The notes under the pieces are model-generated. The model saw nothing but the letters and a program-made list of their open reading frames with translations, did not search any database and had not been told where the DNA came from. From Hyalangium gracile (lineage in GTDB: Bacteria; Myxococcota; Myxococcia; Myxococcales; Myxococcaceae), in contig NZ_JAHXBG010000002.1 in the NCBI RefSeq assembly GCF_020103725.1, forward strand, positions 248,001-312,000: DNA of 64,000 bases, given 5' to 3'. Positions 1 to 8,980 of the stretch are shown piece by piece. Numbering within the stretch: the first letter of the stretch is position 1; the number at the start of each line of letters is the position of its first letter. The position numbers and the translations under genes are program-made.

Positions 1-1777
1 GCTCGTCGAGCTTCGCGTCCTTGGGATCCTGCCGGGATTCCGGGGCCACAGGCGGAACGCCCGGGGTCGCCTTCGGACCCGTGGGGATGAGAGGAGCAGG
101 CGTAGGCGCGATCGCGACGGGTTCCTCTCTCTCCACACCCAGCGGCGGAAGATCGAAGGCCTCGTGGATGACCGGATCGAGGTCGACGAGCTCACGGCTC
201 GAGGACCAGAACTCCAGCAGCACCTCGCGCCTGTCGCCGTGGTTCGGGTCCCTCCGGTGGATCTTGTCGGTGACCGCGATGGGCAGACCGGCCTTGCCGG
301 TGCCGAAGTGGGCTCGCAAGGCAGGGGATGGGAAGTGTCCGGCCTTCAGATCGTCGGTGTACGTCTCCAGGGTGTGCTTGAGAACATCCTTGATGAGGAG
401 CCGTGGCACGAACCGTCCCGGGCTGACGCGCTCCTGCATGCGCTGGAGCGCCAGGGCGTTGAACGGATAGAGCCCAACGCCATCGCGCTGGCCGAAGGCG
501 TGGTGGCATTTCTCCTGAAAAGGACACTCCTCGCAGGCATTGGGCGGCTTCGCGGCCTGCTCGCTGCCCTGGTGCACGCCTTCGAACCAACCCTTGAGCT
601 CGTTTGCGGGTACGCGGGACGCGTTGAGGTAGCGCGCGACGAACTGCTGGATCTCCCCACTCTGCTCCATCTCCGTTGTCGCATGTGAGTCGATGTCTAG
701 GTTGACGGTGAAGGACGTCCGGTGCTTCACCGTCTCCCTGAAGTCGCGGAAGTAGCCGCTGGTACACGCCAGGGCCGTGCGGATGCCACAGAGAGGGCGA
801 TGGCCTTCCTGAGCGCTGCGGACCAGGAGTGCCTCGAGCAGCTGGTGCTCGATTCCCTGGAGCTTGGCGAAATCCTCGATGAGGAGGATGAGCTCGACGC
901 CCTTCTCCGCGAGGACTTCGCGCACCTCGGTCATCAGCTTCAGCAGCCCCTCTCCTCGCAGATGCAACAATGAGGAAATGGACGCATCCAGGTTGAAGTT
1001 GAGCCAGCGGACCGCTTCCTGGAGCACGCTAGGGTCGCTGAGCTGGAAGTACACTTCCCGAGCGGCGGCGCCAGCCTGATTCACTTCATCCAGCCTGAAG
1101 CTGAGATCGGCCTCCGTGAACTTCCTTCGCTCCGTCAGGCGCTCCACCCGATCAGAGCGACCCAGCACGTGGGTCGCCAGCCGATCGATGATGCCGCCAT
1201 CCGACAGGAAGTGCTTCCGGAAGACCGGGTCGTACAACAGGGCGGGCAAGGTCTGGACGCAGTACTCCTGCCCCTCCGTGAGGCCCACCATCCCATGAGC
1301 CCCGTTGGGGCCGATCTCAGTAGCGATGTTGTTGAGCAGCAGTTCGCGCGCCCGGCCCTCGGTGAGGGAGTCCGTCTCCTCATGCAGGCGCTTGCGGAAG
1401 GTGTCGAACCGCTCGCCCTCCAGGTCTCCGACGATCCGCTCGATAACGGAGCGCAGGTTGGTTCCCACCTTGGGAATGAGGAGGGGACGGCGCTTCTCCG
1501 TCTCGGGGATCTGGGTATGTAACCACCGAATGAGGTGGGACTTGCCCGTGCCCGCGTCCCCCAGGACGGGAACAAAGGCAAAGGACGAAGGACTCAGGAA
1601 GTCCTTCAGGAGTTCCTGCTCGCTGTAGGCCCGCGAAGCGGTGCCGTCCTGCAGGTCCTGGCGGGTCATCAACACGGGATGGTGCGTGGCGAGGAAGACC
1701 TCCTGAGGCACCTGAAGCGCCTCGGTGTCCATTACCTGCTCCACGCGCTCCCGCTTCCAGCAGTCGTACCGCTTCAT
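1..1777 (-). CDS. dpdH: DpdH-like P-loop ATPase, C-terminus beyond the window
   Basis: An open frame of at least 592 codons starts at an ATG at 1777 and runs off the window edge. Seen: a Walker A motif (GDAGTGKSHL) near residue 72, a Walker B-like LLIEDF near residue 296, and a Cys/His cluster (CEECPFQEKCHH) near residue 414 that could bind zinc. The start overlaps the stop of the gene before it by ATGA, and GGAGG lies 9 bases upstream. Known: in the Dpd 7-deazaguanine DNA system an AAA-type ATPase (DpdH) follows DpdE, DpdF and DpdG and belongs to the restriction arm. The assignment rests on gene order, size and the two helicases upstream; the ATPase alone would not be diagnostic. Its partner genes dpdI-K and the modification genes dpdA-C would have to lie beyond position 1. 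Confidence 0.7.
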   Translation of the reverse strand, partial: MKRYDCWKRERVEQVMDTEALQVPQEVFLATHHPVLMTRQDLQDGTASRAYSEQELLKDFLSPSSFAFVPVLGDAGTGKSHLIRWLHTQIPETEKRRPLLIPKVGTNLRSVIERIVGDLEGERFDTFRKRLHEETDSLTEGRARELLLNNIATEIGPNGAHGMVGLTEGQEYCVQTLPALLYDPVFRKHFLSDGGIIDRLATHVLGRSDRVERLTERRKFTEADLSFRLDEVNQAGAAAREVYFQLSDPSVLQEAVRWLNFNLDASISSLLHLRGEGLLKLMTEVREVLAEKGVELILLIEDFAKLQGIEHQLLEALLVRSAQEGHRPLCGIRTALACTSGYFRDFRETVKHRTSFTVNLDIDSHATTEMEQSGEIQQFVARYLNASRVPANELKGWFEGVHQGSEQAAKPPNACEECPFQEKCHHAFGQRDGVGLYPFNALALQRMQERVSPGRFVPRLLIKDVLKHTLETYTDDLKAGHFPSPALRAHFGTGKAGLPIAVTDKIHRRDPNHGDRREVLLEFWSSSRELVDLDPVIHEAFDLPPLGVEREEPVAIAPTPAPLIPTGPKATPGVPPVAPESRQDPKDAKLDE

Positions 1778-2739
1778 CCGCGTGCCTCCCCCCGCCACCG
1801 GACCTGCGAGTAGAGCACCACCTGATCGTCGTCTGGCAGTTGGACCGCGTCCGCATCGGACGCGTGGGACATTTCCACCACGCCCTCCTCCTGGAGACGG
1901 AGCCACGCATGGGCGCTGGCCCGGGTCAGGGTGCGACCATCCAGCGGCTTCGAGCGGCCCGCCTGCTCATTCTCACGCCGGAACACGCCTTCCTCGAAGA
2001 TGCCGCAGAGTCCGGCCAGGTCGGCCAGAACCTCCGTGAAGGCCCGGGACGCGCGGGGCTTGGGGAAGAGCTGGGGAAGGCGCAGACGCAGGTGCTTGGT
2101 GGGATCCGGAATGAGGAACTGGGTGCTTTTCTTGCTCGAGAACGTCCAGGTGAAGCCCAGGTAGCAACCCCACTCTCGCAGTTGCCCGTAGCGAGCCAGG
2201 TTGTTCATGTGCAGGGACCTGACCTGCTCTCGGTGTTCCCTATCCAGGAAGTTCCAGTCCGCTGGCGGTCGTTGGGGGTCGAAATCGAGGTACCAGGCGA
2301 TGGTGCGCGCCAGGTCGTGGTTGATCGGGTTCTCGGGCTTCAGGAAGAGATCACAGAGCGTGAGCGGAGCCAGGTCCTCGGCATGCTTCGGGTCTCGAGC
2401 CGCCTTCGGCAAGTCGGGAGAGAGGACCACGCCGTCTCCGTCCTTCTCGAGCAAGCGCATGCTCTCACACGCCGCCAGCACGCGCTTGATCATCCCGCGT
2501 CCACCCTTCTCCTCTCCCTCCGGCGCAGAGGGCTGTGCCGCGGCGCTGTCCTGCACCGGTGGCTCTGCTTCGGCCTCCTCCGGCTCCCCTTTCTTGGAGG
2601 AGAGGTCGGCCAGGCCCTGGGGCATCAGCACACGCTCCAGGGTCTCGCGTGATTCACGTTGTTTTCGCGCACGAAGGAGATACCGGTAGACGGCCAGAAC
2701 CCGGCTCGGCACCGCGTCCGGAATGCTGAAGACGCTCAT
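1774..2739 (-). CDS. dpdG: DpdG-like protein of the Dpd restriction module
   Basis: A 321-residue soluble protein with no enzyme motif that I can recognise. The first 40 residues and the stretch around 95-140 look helical and may be winged-helix-like. A low-complexity acidic/proline linker (about residues 52-90) separates them. It overlaps both neighbours by ATGA (the upstream gene ends at 2736, the downstream gene starts at 1777), so it is almost certainly translated together with the helicase and the ATPase. In described Dpd loci a protein of about this size, DpdG, sits exactly between DpdF and DpdH. The name is given mainly from this position; its role is unknown even in that system. Moderate confidence. 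Confidence 0.62.
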   Translation of the reverse strand: MSVFSIPDAVPSRVLAVYRYLLRARKQRESRETLERVLMPQGLADLSSKKGEPEEAEAEPPVQDSAAAQPSAPEGEEKGGRGMIKRVLAACESMRLLEKDGDGVVLSPDLPKAARDPKHAEDLAPLTLCDLFLKPENPINHDLARTIAWYLDFDPQRPPADWNFLDREHREQVRSLHMNNLARYGQLREWGCYLGFTWTFSSKKSTQFLIPDPTKHLRLRLPQLFPKPRASRAFTEVLADLAGLCGIFEEGVFRRENEQAGRSKPLDGRTLTRASAHAWLRLQEEGVVEMSHASDADAVQLPDDDQVVLYSQVRWRGEARG

Positions 2740-5330
2740 AGGGAGACTCTTACTCGGAACTCGTCAAAGGTGAGGCTGCGACAATCGAGGACATCCCTCA
2801 ACCTGCGATGGGGAGCGGTGGGGTCCACGGCATCCTGAGGGAGGAAGACCACCCGGGGAGGGGTCGGCAGACCCTCCGCCGTCCGGGCCGGCACATACAT
2901 CCTGGAAGGCACGGGGCGCTCACGCGGGTGGAAGACAAGGAGCGGCCCCAGCAGCTCGGAGTCGGGAAACCGCAACTCCTCGTGGAAGAAAACAAGATGG
3001 GGCGCGCGCTCGAACTCCATACGGTAGTCCTCCAGGACCTCACGAGGAGCGACGAGGTCCTGGAGTCCCTGCCCGACGAACCAGCGAAAAGCCCTCCGGC
3101 GGTGTCGAGGCCAGGAGGCATCCTCCGCAGCCCCCTGATAGTAGATGACGAGCATCTCCCCTCCCCCCATCAAGACACGAAGTCCCGGCTCCACCGTCCG
3201 GCTCGGGCGCCACGGCGAACGAGGAGGAGGCGCGGGCATCGTGGTGCGGTGGCGGCCTGCTCTCCAGCATGCGGCGCATCCGCCACAGGCCGGGGCGACG
3301 TCGATGGCCTGACGTGGGGGACGCCCTGGAATCCGATACACCTCGGCCAGGATCTCAGCGATGCAGCGGGCCCCTCTCAGGCACTCCATCATCAGCTCGT
3401 GGCCACGCCGGGCGAAGCCGCGCTGACGCTCGGGTTCGATGACGTGGGTCCACGTCTCGGGCAGGTTGTGTGCCTCGTCGAGGATCTCCACCACGCGCCG
3501 CCGGGAATATCGCTCGAACTCCTGGGCGTACCACGCCTCCGCGTCCTGGGAGCCCTCTGCCTCGGGGGCCAACCGGGGCGGAGCCTCCGAGGAGAGCCTC
3601 AGCAAACCGGCCCGGGTCATGAGGGTGAGCGTGCGGATGTTCCACAGGACGTTGTAGGAGCGCTCGGCCATGTCGATGCCGTCGCCTTGCAGGGTCCTGC
3701 TCACATCGAGCGGAACGCGGTAGCGCCCGTTCCCCAACGGTTCCGCTTGCTTGAACATCGAGTCCCAGCGCGGCTGCCCCAGCGCGATGCTGATGATCCT
3801 GTGCTGGCTCATGTCCTGAGCTACCTTGACATCCTGCCCTGTGTAGACGACGAGCGAGATGCTAGCCCGGCCATCCCGCCCTCCCCGCCCCACCTCCTGG
3901 TAGTACCGGTCCACGGTCTCTGGGACACAGGCGTGCACCACCGCTCGCACGTCCTCCTTGTCCACCCCCAATCCGAAGGCGGAAGTCGCCACCACCATGT
4001 CCGTGGCCCCGGCCTGCCATTGCCGGAGAACTCGCTGACGCTCGGGGGTGCTGGTCTGGCCCGTGACCTCCTCGCAGCGCAGGAATCCCTGGTCGCGCAG
4101 AAGCCTCGTCCATGACTGCGCGTCCGCCACCTCCGTGGTGTAGAGAATGAGGGGCCTGGGCAGGTGGCGCAGCGCCTCGAGGATGCGATCCTGCTTCTCG
4201 GAAGGCGATGCGCACCTCGCAAAATGGAAGGAAGGCTCGGGGCGCAGTTGCACCGCTGCGATGATTCCAAACTCACCCGGCTCCTTGAAGAGCGTCTCCA
4301 GCGTGTCCAGGCAGGACTCGGTGAGGGTGGCGGTCAGGAGCAGGGTCCGAAACGACGAGCCCTTCGGGCAGGCCCGCAGCAGGCCCCGCCGGATGCCCGC
4401 CAGCTCCTGGAAGGCGGAGCGGAACTCCTCGCCCCACTGCTCGATCATGTGGGCTTCGTCGACCACGAGGAGCCGGAGCAGACCGGCGCTGGCGGCGTCA
4501 TAGAGGGCGCTGCTGAGTGAGCCGAGGAGGCTCTCCGGAGAGGTGAAGACCATCCGCTGGGTCCCCTGCCGGATACGCTGGCGGATCCCCTGATTGCGTG
4601 CGCGTGCCTCCGCGTCCGTGGCCGAGAAGTAGGCCGTCGGATGGGCCACCAGGGTCCCCAGGGCACGTTCCTGATCGATGCCGAGCGCCGTCGTGGGGAC
4701 GACCACCACGGCGATGCCAGAGGGCTGAGAGAGCCACAGCGCCGGCACCTGCGCGAGCAGGCTCTTGCCAGCCCCCGTGGGCAACACCGCGACGAGCGTG
4801 GAATCCGGAGGGCTGGACAGTGCACATCGCAAGGCCTCCCGTTGCGCCACGGAGCGATAGGAGGACCGCTTCGCAATGGCGATGACGGGATCTCCCGGGG
4901 CGGGCTCGTACGTGCGGCGCGGCGTTTCGGCGAACGCGGCCTTCTCAATGTCCTGGGTCTCGGGCAGCCACGAGGGATGCCACTCCGAGGCCTGCACCCG
5001 AACGAAGCCCGTACGTGTGGGGAAGGCATCCAGACCGAACGACTCCCACTGCGAAGGCTCGAGCCAGGGAGGCGCCGCTGGCACGAGCAGGCTCTGACGC
5101 ACCTGACTCCCCTGCCGCTCCTGCTCGCGCCGAAGGACGTGCCTCACAAGGACGGCCAGATCACCGCGCCCAGGAACTCCTGCGGGAGGACCTTCTGTGC
5201 CACGAAGTGCCTCCACGGCCGACACGAGCCTGCGGTGACAGGGCTCCGTGAAGTCCTTGGGCGAGGCCGTGACCTCTCCGACCAGGTAGCGACGCAGGTG
5301 CTCGAATGGATCGACCACGGCCTCTTTCAT
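2736..5330 (-). CDS. dpdF: DpdF-like RecQ-type DEAH-box helicase
   Basis: An 864-residue superfamily 2 helicase. Seen: Walker A LPTGAGKSLL near residue 183, DEAH near 292, the SAT-like motif LLLTATLTE, and a RecQ-like motif VI (QEVGRGGRDGR). A compact Cys cluster (ACGGCAACW, near residue 685) resembles the zinc-binding region of RecQ proteins. The N-terminal 160 residues precede the helicase core and have no motif I know. The start ATG directly abuts the stop of the upstream SNF2 helicase (TGAATG), and the 3' end overlaps the next gene by four bases. A RecQ-like helicase of this size between a SNF2 helicase and a ~320-residue protein matches DpdF. Expected role: DNA unwinding or translocation during restriction of DNA lacking the deazaguanine mark. 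An orphan RecQ family helicase is the alternative. Confidence 0.75.
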   Translation of the reverse strand: MKEAVVDPFEHLRRYLVGEVTASPKDFTEPCHRRLVSAVEALRGTEGPPAGVPGRGDLAVLVRHVLRREQERQGSQVRQSLLVPAAPPWLEPSQWESFGLDAFPTRTGFVRVQASEWHPSWLPETQDIEKAAFAETPRRTYEPAPGDPVIAIAKRSSYRSVAQREALRCALSSPPDSTLVAVLPTGAGKSLLAQVPALWLSQPSGIAVVVVPTTALGIDQERALGTLVAHPTAYFSATDAEARARNQGIRQRIRQGTQRMVFTSPESLLGSLSSALYDAASAGLLRLLVVDEAHMIEQWGEEFRSAFQELAGIRRGLLRACPKGSSFRTLLLTATLTESCLDTLETLFKEPGEFGIIAAVQLRPEPSFHFARCASPSEKQDRILEALRHLPRPLILYTTEVADAQSWTRLLRDQGFLRCEEVTGQTSTPERQRVLRQWQAGATDMVVATSAFGLGVDKEDVRAVVHACVPETVDRYYQEVGRGGRDGRASISLVVYTGQDVKVAQDMSQHRIISIALGQPRWDSMFKQAEPLGNGRYRVPLDVSRTLQGDGIDMAERSYNVLWNIRTLTLMTRAGLLRLSSEAPPRLAPEAEGSQDAEAWYAQEFERYSRRRVVEILDEAHNLPETWTHVIEPERQRGFARRGHELMMECLRGARCIAEILAEVYRIPGRPPRQAIDVAPACGGCAACWRAGRHRTTMPAPPPRSPWRPSRTVEPGLRVLMGGGEMLVIYYQGAAEDASWPRHRRRAFRWFVGQGLQDLVAPREVLEDYRMEFERAPHLVFFHEELRFPDSELLGPLLVFHPRERPVPSRMYVPARTAEGLPTPPRVVFLPQDAVDPTAPHRRLRDVLDCRSLTFDEFRVRVSL

Positions 5331-8300
5331 TCATCCATCCTGCAGACGGCGACCGGAGAGGACGATGAACCCCACGGAGTCGAGTCGGATGGAAGGGCTT
5401 CGGATGCCCGACATCAGGGCCTGGGAGATGGTCTCTTCCACTTCCAGCTCCTGCCCGAGTGCCTCCTTGCGGTCGGGTTCATCCTGCTGCTCCCGGTAGA
5501 GCCGCAGGCGGAGTTGCTCCAGGCGGGCCGCCATCTCGGCCTCCGCCCGGCGCTCCACCTGCTCCGCGCGCTGGATGTAGCTGTCGCGCATGCGCAGGTG
5601 GACCTCGGAGGACTCCCTCATGCGCTGGCAGAGATGGGGCCATTCGCTGGGATCAACGACCTGATCGATGTCGCGCAGGTGGATCTTGGCGAGGTTCCAG
5701 TCGTTTCCACCTTTGTCATGGCTGAGGTAGGGCCGCTCGAGAAGGGACAGCCACTCGGGCTTGCGCACCTCCGAAGTGTCGTCCATGAAGATGGTCTCCA
5801 CGAAGGGGGGATAGAGGGAATCCGCCCATCGGCGCAGAGCGCCAGCATCAAAGAGCTTCCACCGGGCCCCCACCTCCAGCGCAGGCCCCAGATCCGCCTC
5901 CACGAGGTAGTTGAAGCGGAAGAAGAAGCGATCCTCCTGGGAAGAGGGAGCCCAGCCTGGCTGGTAACGCCACAGGGCGAAGCACTGCCCCCGGTCATCC
6001 CAGCGCATGTAGCGGGCTACGCTGTCGACGAAGCGATCTCCGAGCCGGAAGAGCCCGGTGCCGGGGATCTCGACCGCGGTCGCTCGGTGATGCGTGCCAT
6101 AGGCCGTCGCCCGGCGTACCCCATGCTGCTCGAAGAGCGGAAGGATGTGCTCGGCCAGGTAGTCCGTGGGGATCAACGTGCGGCGCGTGGCCTCGTACTG
6201 ATGGACGTTGGCGAAGTCCGGATGCGCGGACCGAGCGAACTGCAGGGCATCGACCACCCAGCCATCCATGGCCTGCTCGATGGGCATCGACTGGGCGTCG
6301 AAGGCCTTGAATGACTGGACGAACGTCCCCGTGGTGTCCCGAGACAGGGCCTCGATGGCATCGAGCGCGTCCTGCTCGGCCAGGCGAGCATGCTCCTGGT
6401 CGATCTTCGCGGTGATGTCCGGGATGAGTTCACTCAACCCCTGCGCCCCCTGGTGGAAGAGGGCCTTGCGGATGACGGGCATCCGCTCCTCGACGAAGAA
6501 CTGCAGCGCGGCGATGGATTGGCGGAAGACGCCGAAGCCGGTGTCCAGCATGGAGAACCAGGCGGAGTGCGAGGACGTCTCCACGTCCGGCCCCACGAAC
6601 ACACGGGAGCGCATCGGCTGGCTGCGACCAATCCGGTCCACGCGTCCGATGCGCTGCTCGATGCGGTTGGGAGACAGCGGCAGATCGAAGTGGATGACGA
6701 CGTCGGCCATCTGCAAGTTCCGGCCCTCCTCCCCTGTCCGATCGCAGACGAGCACATCACAGTCCGAGTCGACCTCGAGGAAGCGTTTGACCTCCTCCTC
6801 CACCTTGTCCGGCGCTAGCCCGAGCTTATGGCAGGCCACCTCCTCCTCTCCCAGTGCCTCGCGCAGCCGCTCGACGATAATCTGGCAGGCCCGGGTGTAC
6901 GCGGTGAAGACGAGAACCTTGGGAGCCGGCTCATCTACTTTCCTGCGCAGTTTCCGGATGATGGCCAGCAGTTCGTCGCATCGGTCTCCCTCCTCGGACT
7001 CCCGCTGGGAGACCTCGATCATCGCGGAAAGGATCTCCTCCTCTCCCTCCATCAGCGGGTGACGGCAGAGCAGCGCGAAGTCCTCTGTCGTGAAGTCATG
7101 CTTCAGCTGAGGATGGGGTTTGCGGTCGATGCGGCTTCGAACCACCTCCCCCAGGACTTCGAAGCACGTGCCCGCACTTTCCCAGAGGAGGCAGAAGAGC
7201 CGCACCAGGGACGGCTCCTGGGCCGGATCCTCCACGAGGTTCGTGTGCGCGAGGCTGCGCCAGTTCTCCAACAACTCCAGGATCTCTCCCCACCGCTCGT
7301 CGCTGTCGGACTCCTCGATGAGAGGCCGGTGCGCCGAAGAAGCAGCTTCGACATAGCGAAGCGCACGAAGCCCCTCTCCAACGGCGCGACGGCGGTTGCG
7401 GAGCATGCGGCGATAGAGGCGGTACGTCTCGCTCACATGGACACGGAGCGCGCGAATGGCCGCGTCCCGGAGGGCGCGCTCGGGTTGATCCAGGGTCTTC
7501 TCCAGCGCAGAGGCCAGAGCCTCGAGCTTCTCGTCTCCCGCGAACGTGACACGCAGGGTCTTCAGGTTCTGCCGGATGACGAACGGATGGACGCCCTCGC
7601 GCAGGGACAGGAGCAACTGGCCCACCTGCTGGCGCTTGACCACCCGTGCGCGGAAGCGCTCCTCGTCCTCCAGGCGGTACAGCCGGGGATCGAGCAGATG
7701 CAGCATCGCCAGGAAGCTGCGCTCGTTGTGGAGCGCGGGAGTCGCCGAGAGCAGAAGGAGCCGTCCCGCGCCATGAGCGAGTCGGCGGAAGGACTCGAAG
7801 CGGGCCCGCTCGGAAGCCTGATCGGAGAAGGCTAGCGCGGCGATGTGGTGGGCCTCATCGAGCACAACCAGACCCGGAATTGGCGCATCCCTGAGCTCCT
7901 CGAGCTCATCCGTTCCCAGCACCTCGACATCTCCCAGCTCGAAGGCCTCGAACTTCTCGAGCAGCTCCGCCTTCCATTGAGGAACGAGCATGGGGGGAAC
8001 GAAGAGGCGCACGCTTCCGCGCGGGTCATCGAGGAGAAACTGCCGCACGATGACTCCCGCTTCGATGGTCTTGCCCAGCCCCACTTCATCGGCCAGGAGG
8101 TAGCGCTGAACGGGATCCTCCAGAACCCGGCGCACGACCTCGACCTGATGGGGCACAAGCGCAATGGAGGCAGAGAGCAAGCCCGTCATGCCTCGGGCCG
8201 CGGCGCGCTGGTCCGTGAGGGAGCGGAAGAAGGCGTGGCGGCGATCGTGGAAGAAAGGCGTCTCGTGCGCCTTCATCTTGAGGATCTCGATGGGATCCAG

Positions 8301-8654
8301 GATGGGCTTGTTGCAGCGGACGAAGATCTGCCCCTCGGGAACATAGCGAGACTCCGCGTTGGGAAGATCCACTTCGTACTCCCCGTCGACCAGGCGCTGG
8401 ATGCGGCCGATCTGCCAGGGTTCGTCCTCATCCAACCGGAAGTAGCAGCGCGTCTGCGGACTGAGGCGATGGAGACTGACGTCACCGCGAGGCACGATCT
8501 GGCGTTCGCGCGCCGACTCGCTGGCGTCGACGAAGTACTCGATCGTGACTGTCTCTTCGTTGACCTCCGCCGCCTTACCGGGACCTTCGCTTCGGGTCCG
8601 AGCCACCACGATGGCTCCCAGTTCGAGAGCTGGCATGCCCCGAATTCTTTCCAT
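5331..8654 (-). CDS. dpdE: DpdE-like SNF2/RapA-type helicase
   Basis: A 1107-residue SNF2-family ATPase. Seen: Walker A ADEVGLGKTIEAG near residue 190, DEAH near 267, SATPALHNERSF, and motif VI QRIGRVDRIGR near residue 670, followed by about 430 residues of non-helicase C-terminal sequence ending in a charged coiled coil (around residues 1020-1080). The start is taken at 8654 because GGAGGGGG lies 6 bases upstream; an in-frame start 66 bases earlier has no such site. It is the first gene of the four-gene operon. RapA-like SNF2 ATPases occur in many phage-defence operons. The specific DpdE name follows from the neighbours DpdF, DpdG and DpdH in the same order. The alternative is a DISARM- or BREX-like helicase, but the usual partners of those systems are absent here. 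Confidence 0.75.
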   Translation of the reverse strand: MERIRGMPALELGAIVVARTRSEGPGKAAEVNEETVTIEYFVDASESARERQIVPRGDVSLHRLSPQTRCYFRLDEDEPWQIGRIQRLVDGEYEVDLPNAESRYVPEGQIFVRCNKPILDPIEILKMKAHETPFFHDRRHAFFRSLTDQRAAARGMTGLLSASIALVPHQVEVVRRVLEDPVQRYLLADEVGLGKTIEAGVIVRQFLLDDPRGSVRLFVPPMLVPQWKAELLEKFEAFELGDVEVLGTDELEELRDAPIPGLVVLDEAHHIAALAFSDQASERARFESFRRLAHGAGRLLLLSATPALHNERSFLAMLHLLDPRLYRLEDEERFRARVVKRQQVGQLLLSLREGVHPFVIRQNLKTLRVTFAGDEKLEALASALEKTLDQPERALRDAAIRALRVHVSETYRLYRRMLRNRRRAVGEGLRALRYVEAASSAHRPLIEESDSDERWGEILELLENWRSLAHTNLVEDPAQEPSLVRLFCLLWESAGTCFEVLGEVVRSRIDRKPHPQLKHDFTTEDFALLCRHPLMEGEEEILSAMIEVSQRESEEGDRCDELLAIIRKLRRKVDEPAPKVLVFTAYTRACQIIVERLREALGEEEVACHKLGLAPDKVEEEVKRFLEVDSDCDVLVCDRTGEEGRNLQMADVVIHFDLPLSPNRIEQRIGRVDRIGRSQPMRSRVFVGPDVETSSHSAWFSMLDTGFGVFRQSIAALQFFVEERMPVIRKALFHQGAQGLSELIPDITAKIDQEHARLAEQDALDAIEALSRDTTGTFVQSFKAFDAQSMPIEQAMDGWVVDALQFARSAHPDFANVHQYEATRRTLIPTDYLAEHILPLFEQHGVRRATAYGTHHRATAVEIPGTGLFRLGDRFVDSVARYMRWDDRGQCFALWRYQPGWAPSSQEDRFFFRFNYLVEADLGPALEVGARWKLFDAGALRRWADSLYPPFVETIFMDDTSEVRKPEWLSLLERPYLSHDKGGNDWNLAKIHLRDIDQVVDPSEWPHLCQRMRESSEVHLRMRDSYIQRAEQVERRAEAEMAARLEQLRLRLYREQQDEPDRKEALGQELEVEETISQALMSGIRSPSIRLDSVGFIVLSGRRLQDG

Positions 8655-8660
8655 GAACGG

Positions 8661-8668
8661 CCCCCTCC
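8661..8668 (-). promoter_or_regulatory. Ribosome binding site that fixes the dpdE start
   Basis: Read on the minus strand this is GGAGGGGG, six bases before the ATG at 8654. It favours that start over the in-frame upstream codon at 8720. Confidence 0.6.
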
Positions 8669-8980
8669 GTAGGCTCACAAAGACAGTCCAGAGATTAACA
8701 AGTTCGTCGCAACCCAGCACGATCGTTCAGCTTTCCCCGCCGGGTACGTTCCCACCCAGCGTGACGACCGGTGCGAGCCTCTTCGCTTTCAGTCCGGGTT
8801 CCCCTGAGAGGGTTCAGACTTTTTTTGGAAATGATTGCAGGCGGGCGAGGTCGTTTGGTCGAAATCGCATCCATGAAGGGGGGAGGAACAAAATGGCAAC
8901 GGCTGCGCATGGGGTGACACCGGCGGCAGGGGCGGAGGCGACATGATCCCACCGCGTGCTCACACGTCTCTGTCTCGAGT
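8669..8980. other. Non-coding stretch between dpdE and the helicase remnant
   Basis: About 310 bases without a convincing gene. It is locally more A+T-rich than its surroundings, with a run of seven T at about 8820 and an AT patch (AGATTAACA) at 8692-8700 just upstream of the dpdE ribosome site. The dpdE promoter must be here, but no clear -35/-10 pair could be assigned. Short open frames present look like chance. Confidence 0.5.

Noticed and set aside
1-8654. DISARM, BREX or Druantia as the identity of the helicase operon
   Set aside because: No methylase, PglZ or other signature partner of these systems is visible; the order SNF2 helicase, RecQ-like helicase, ~320-residue protein, ATPase fits Dpd better.
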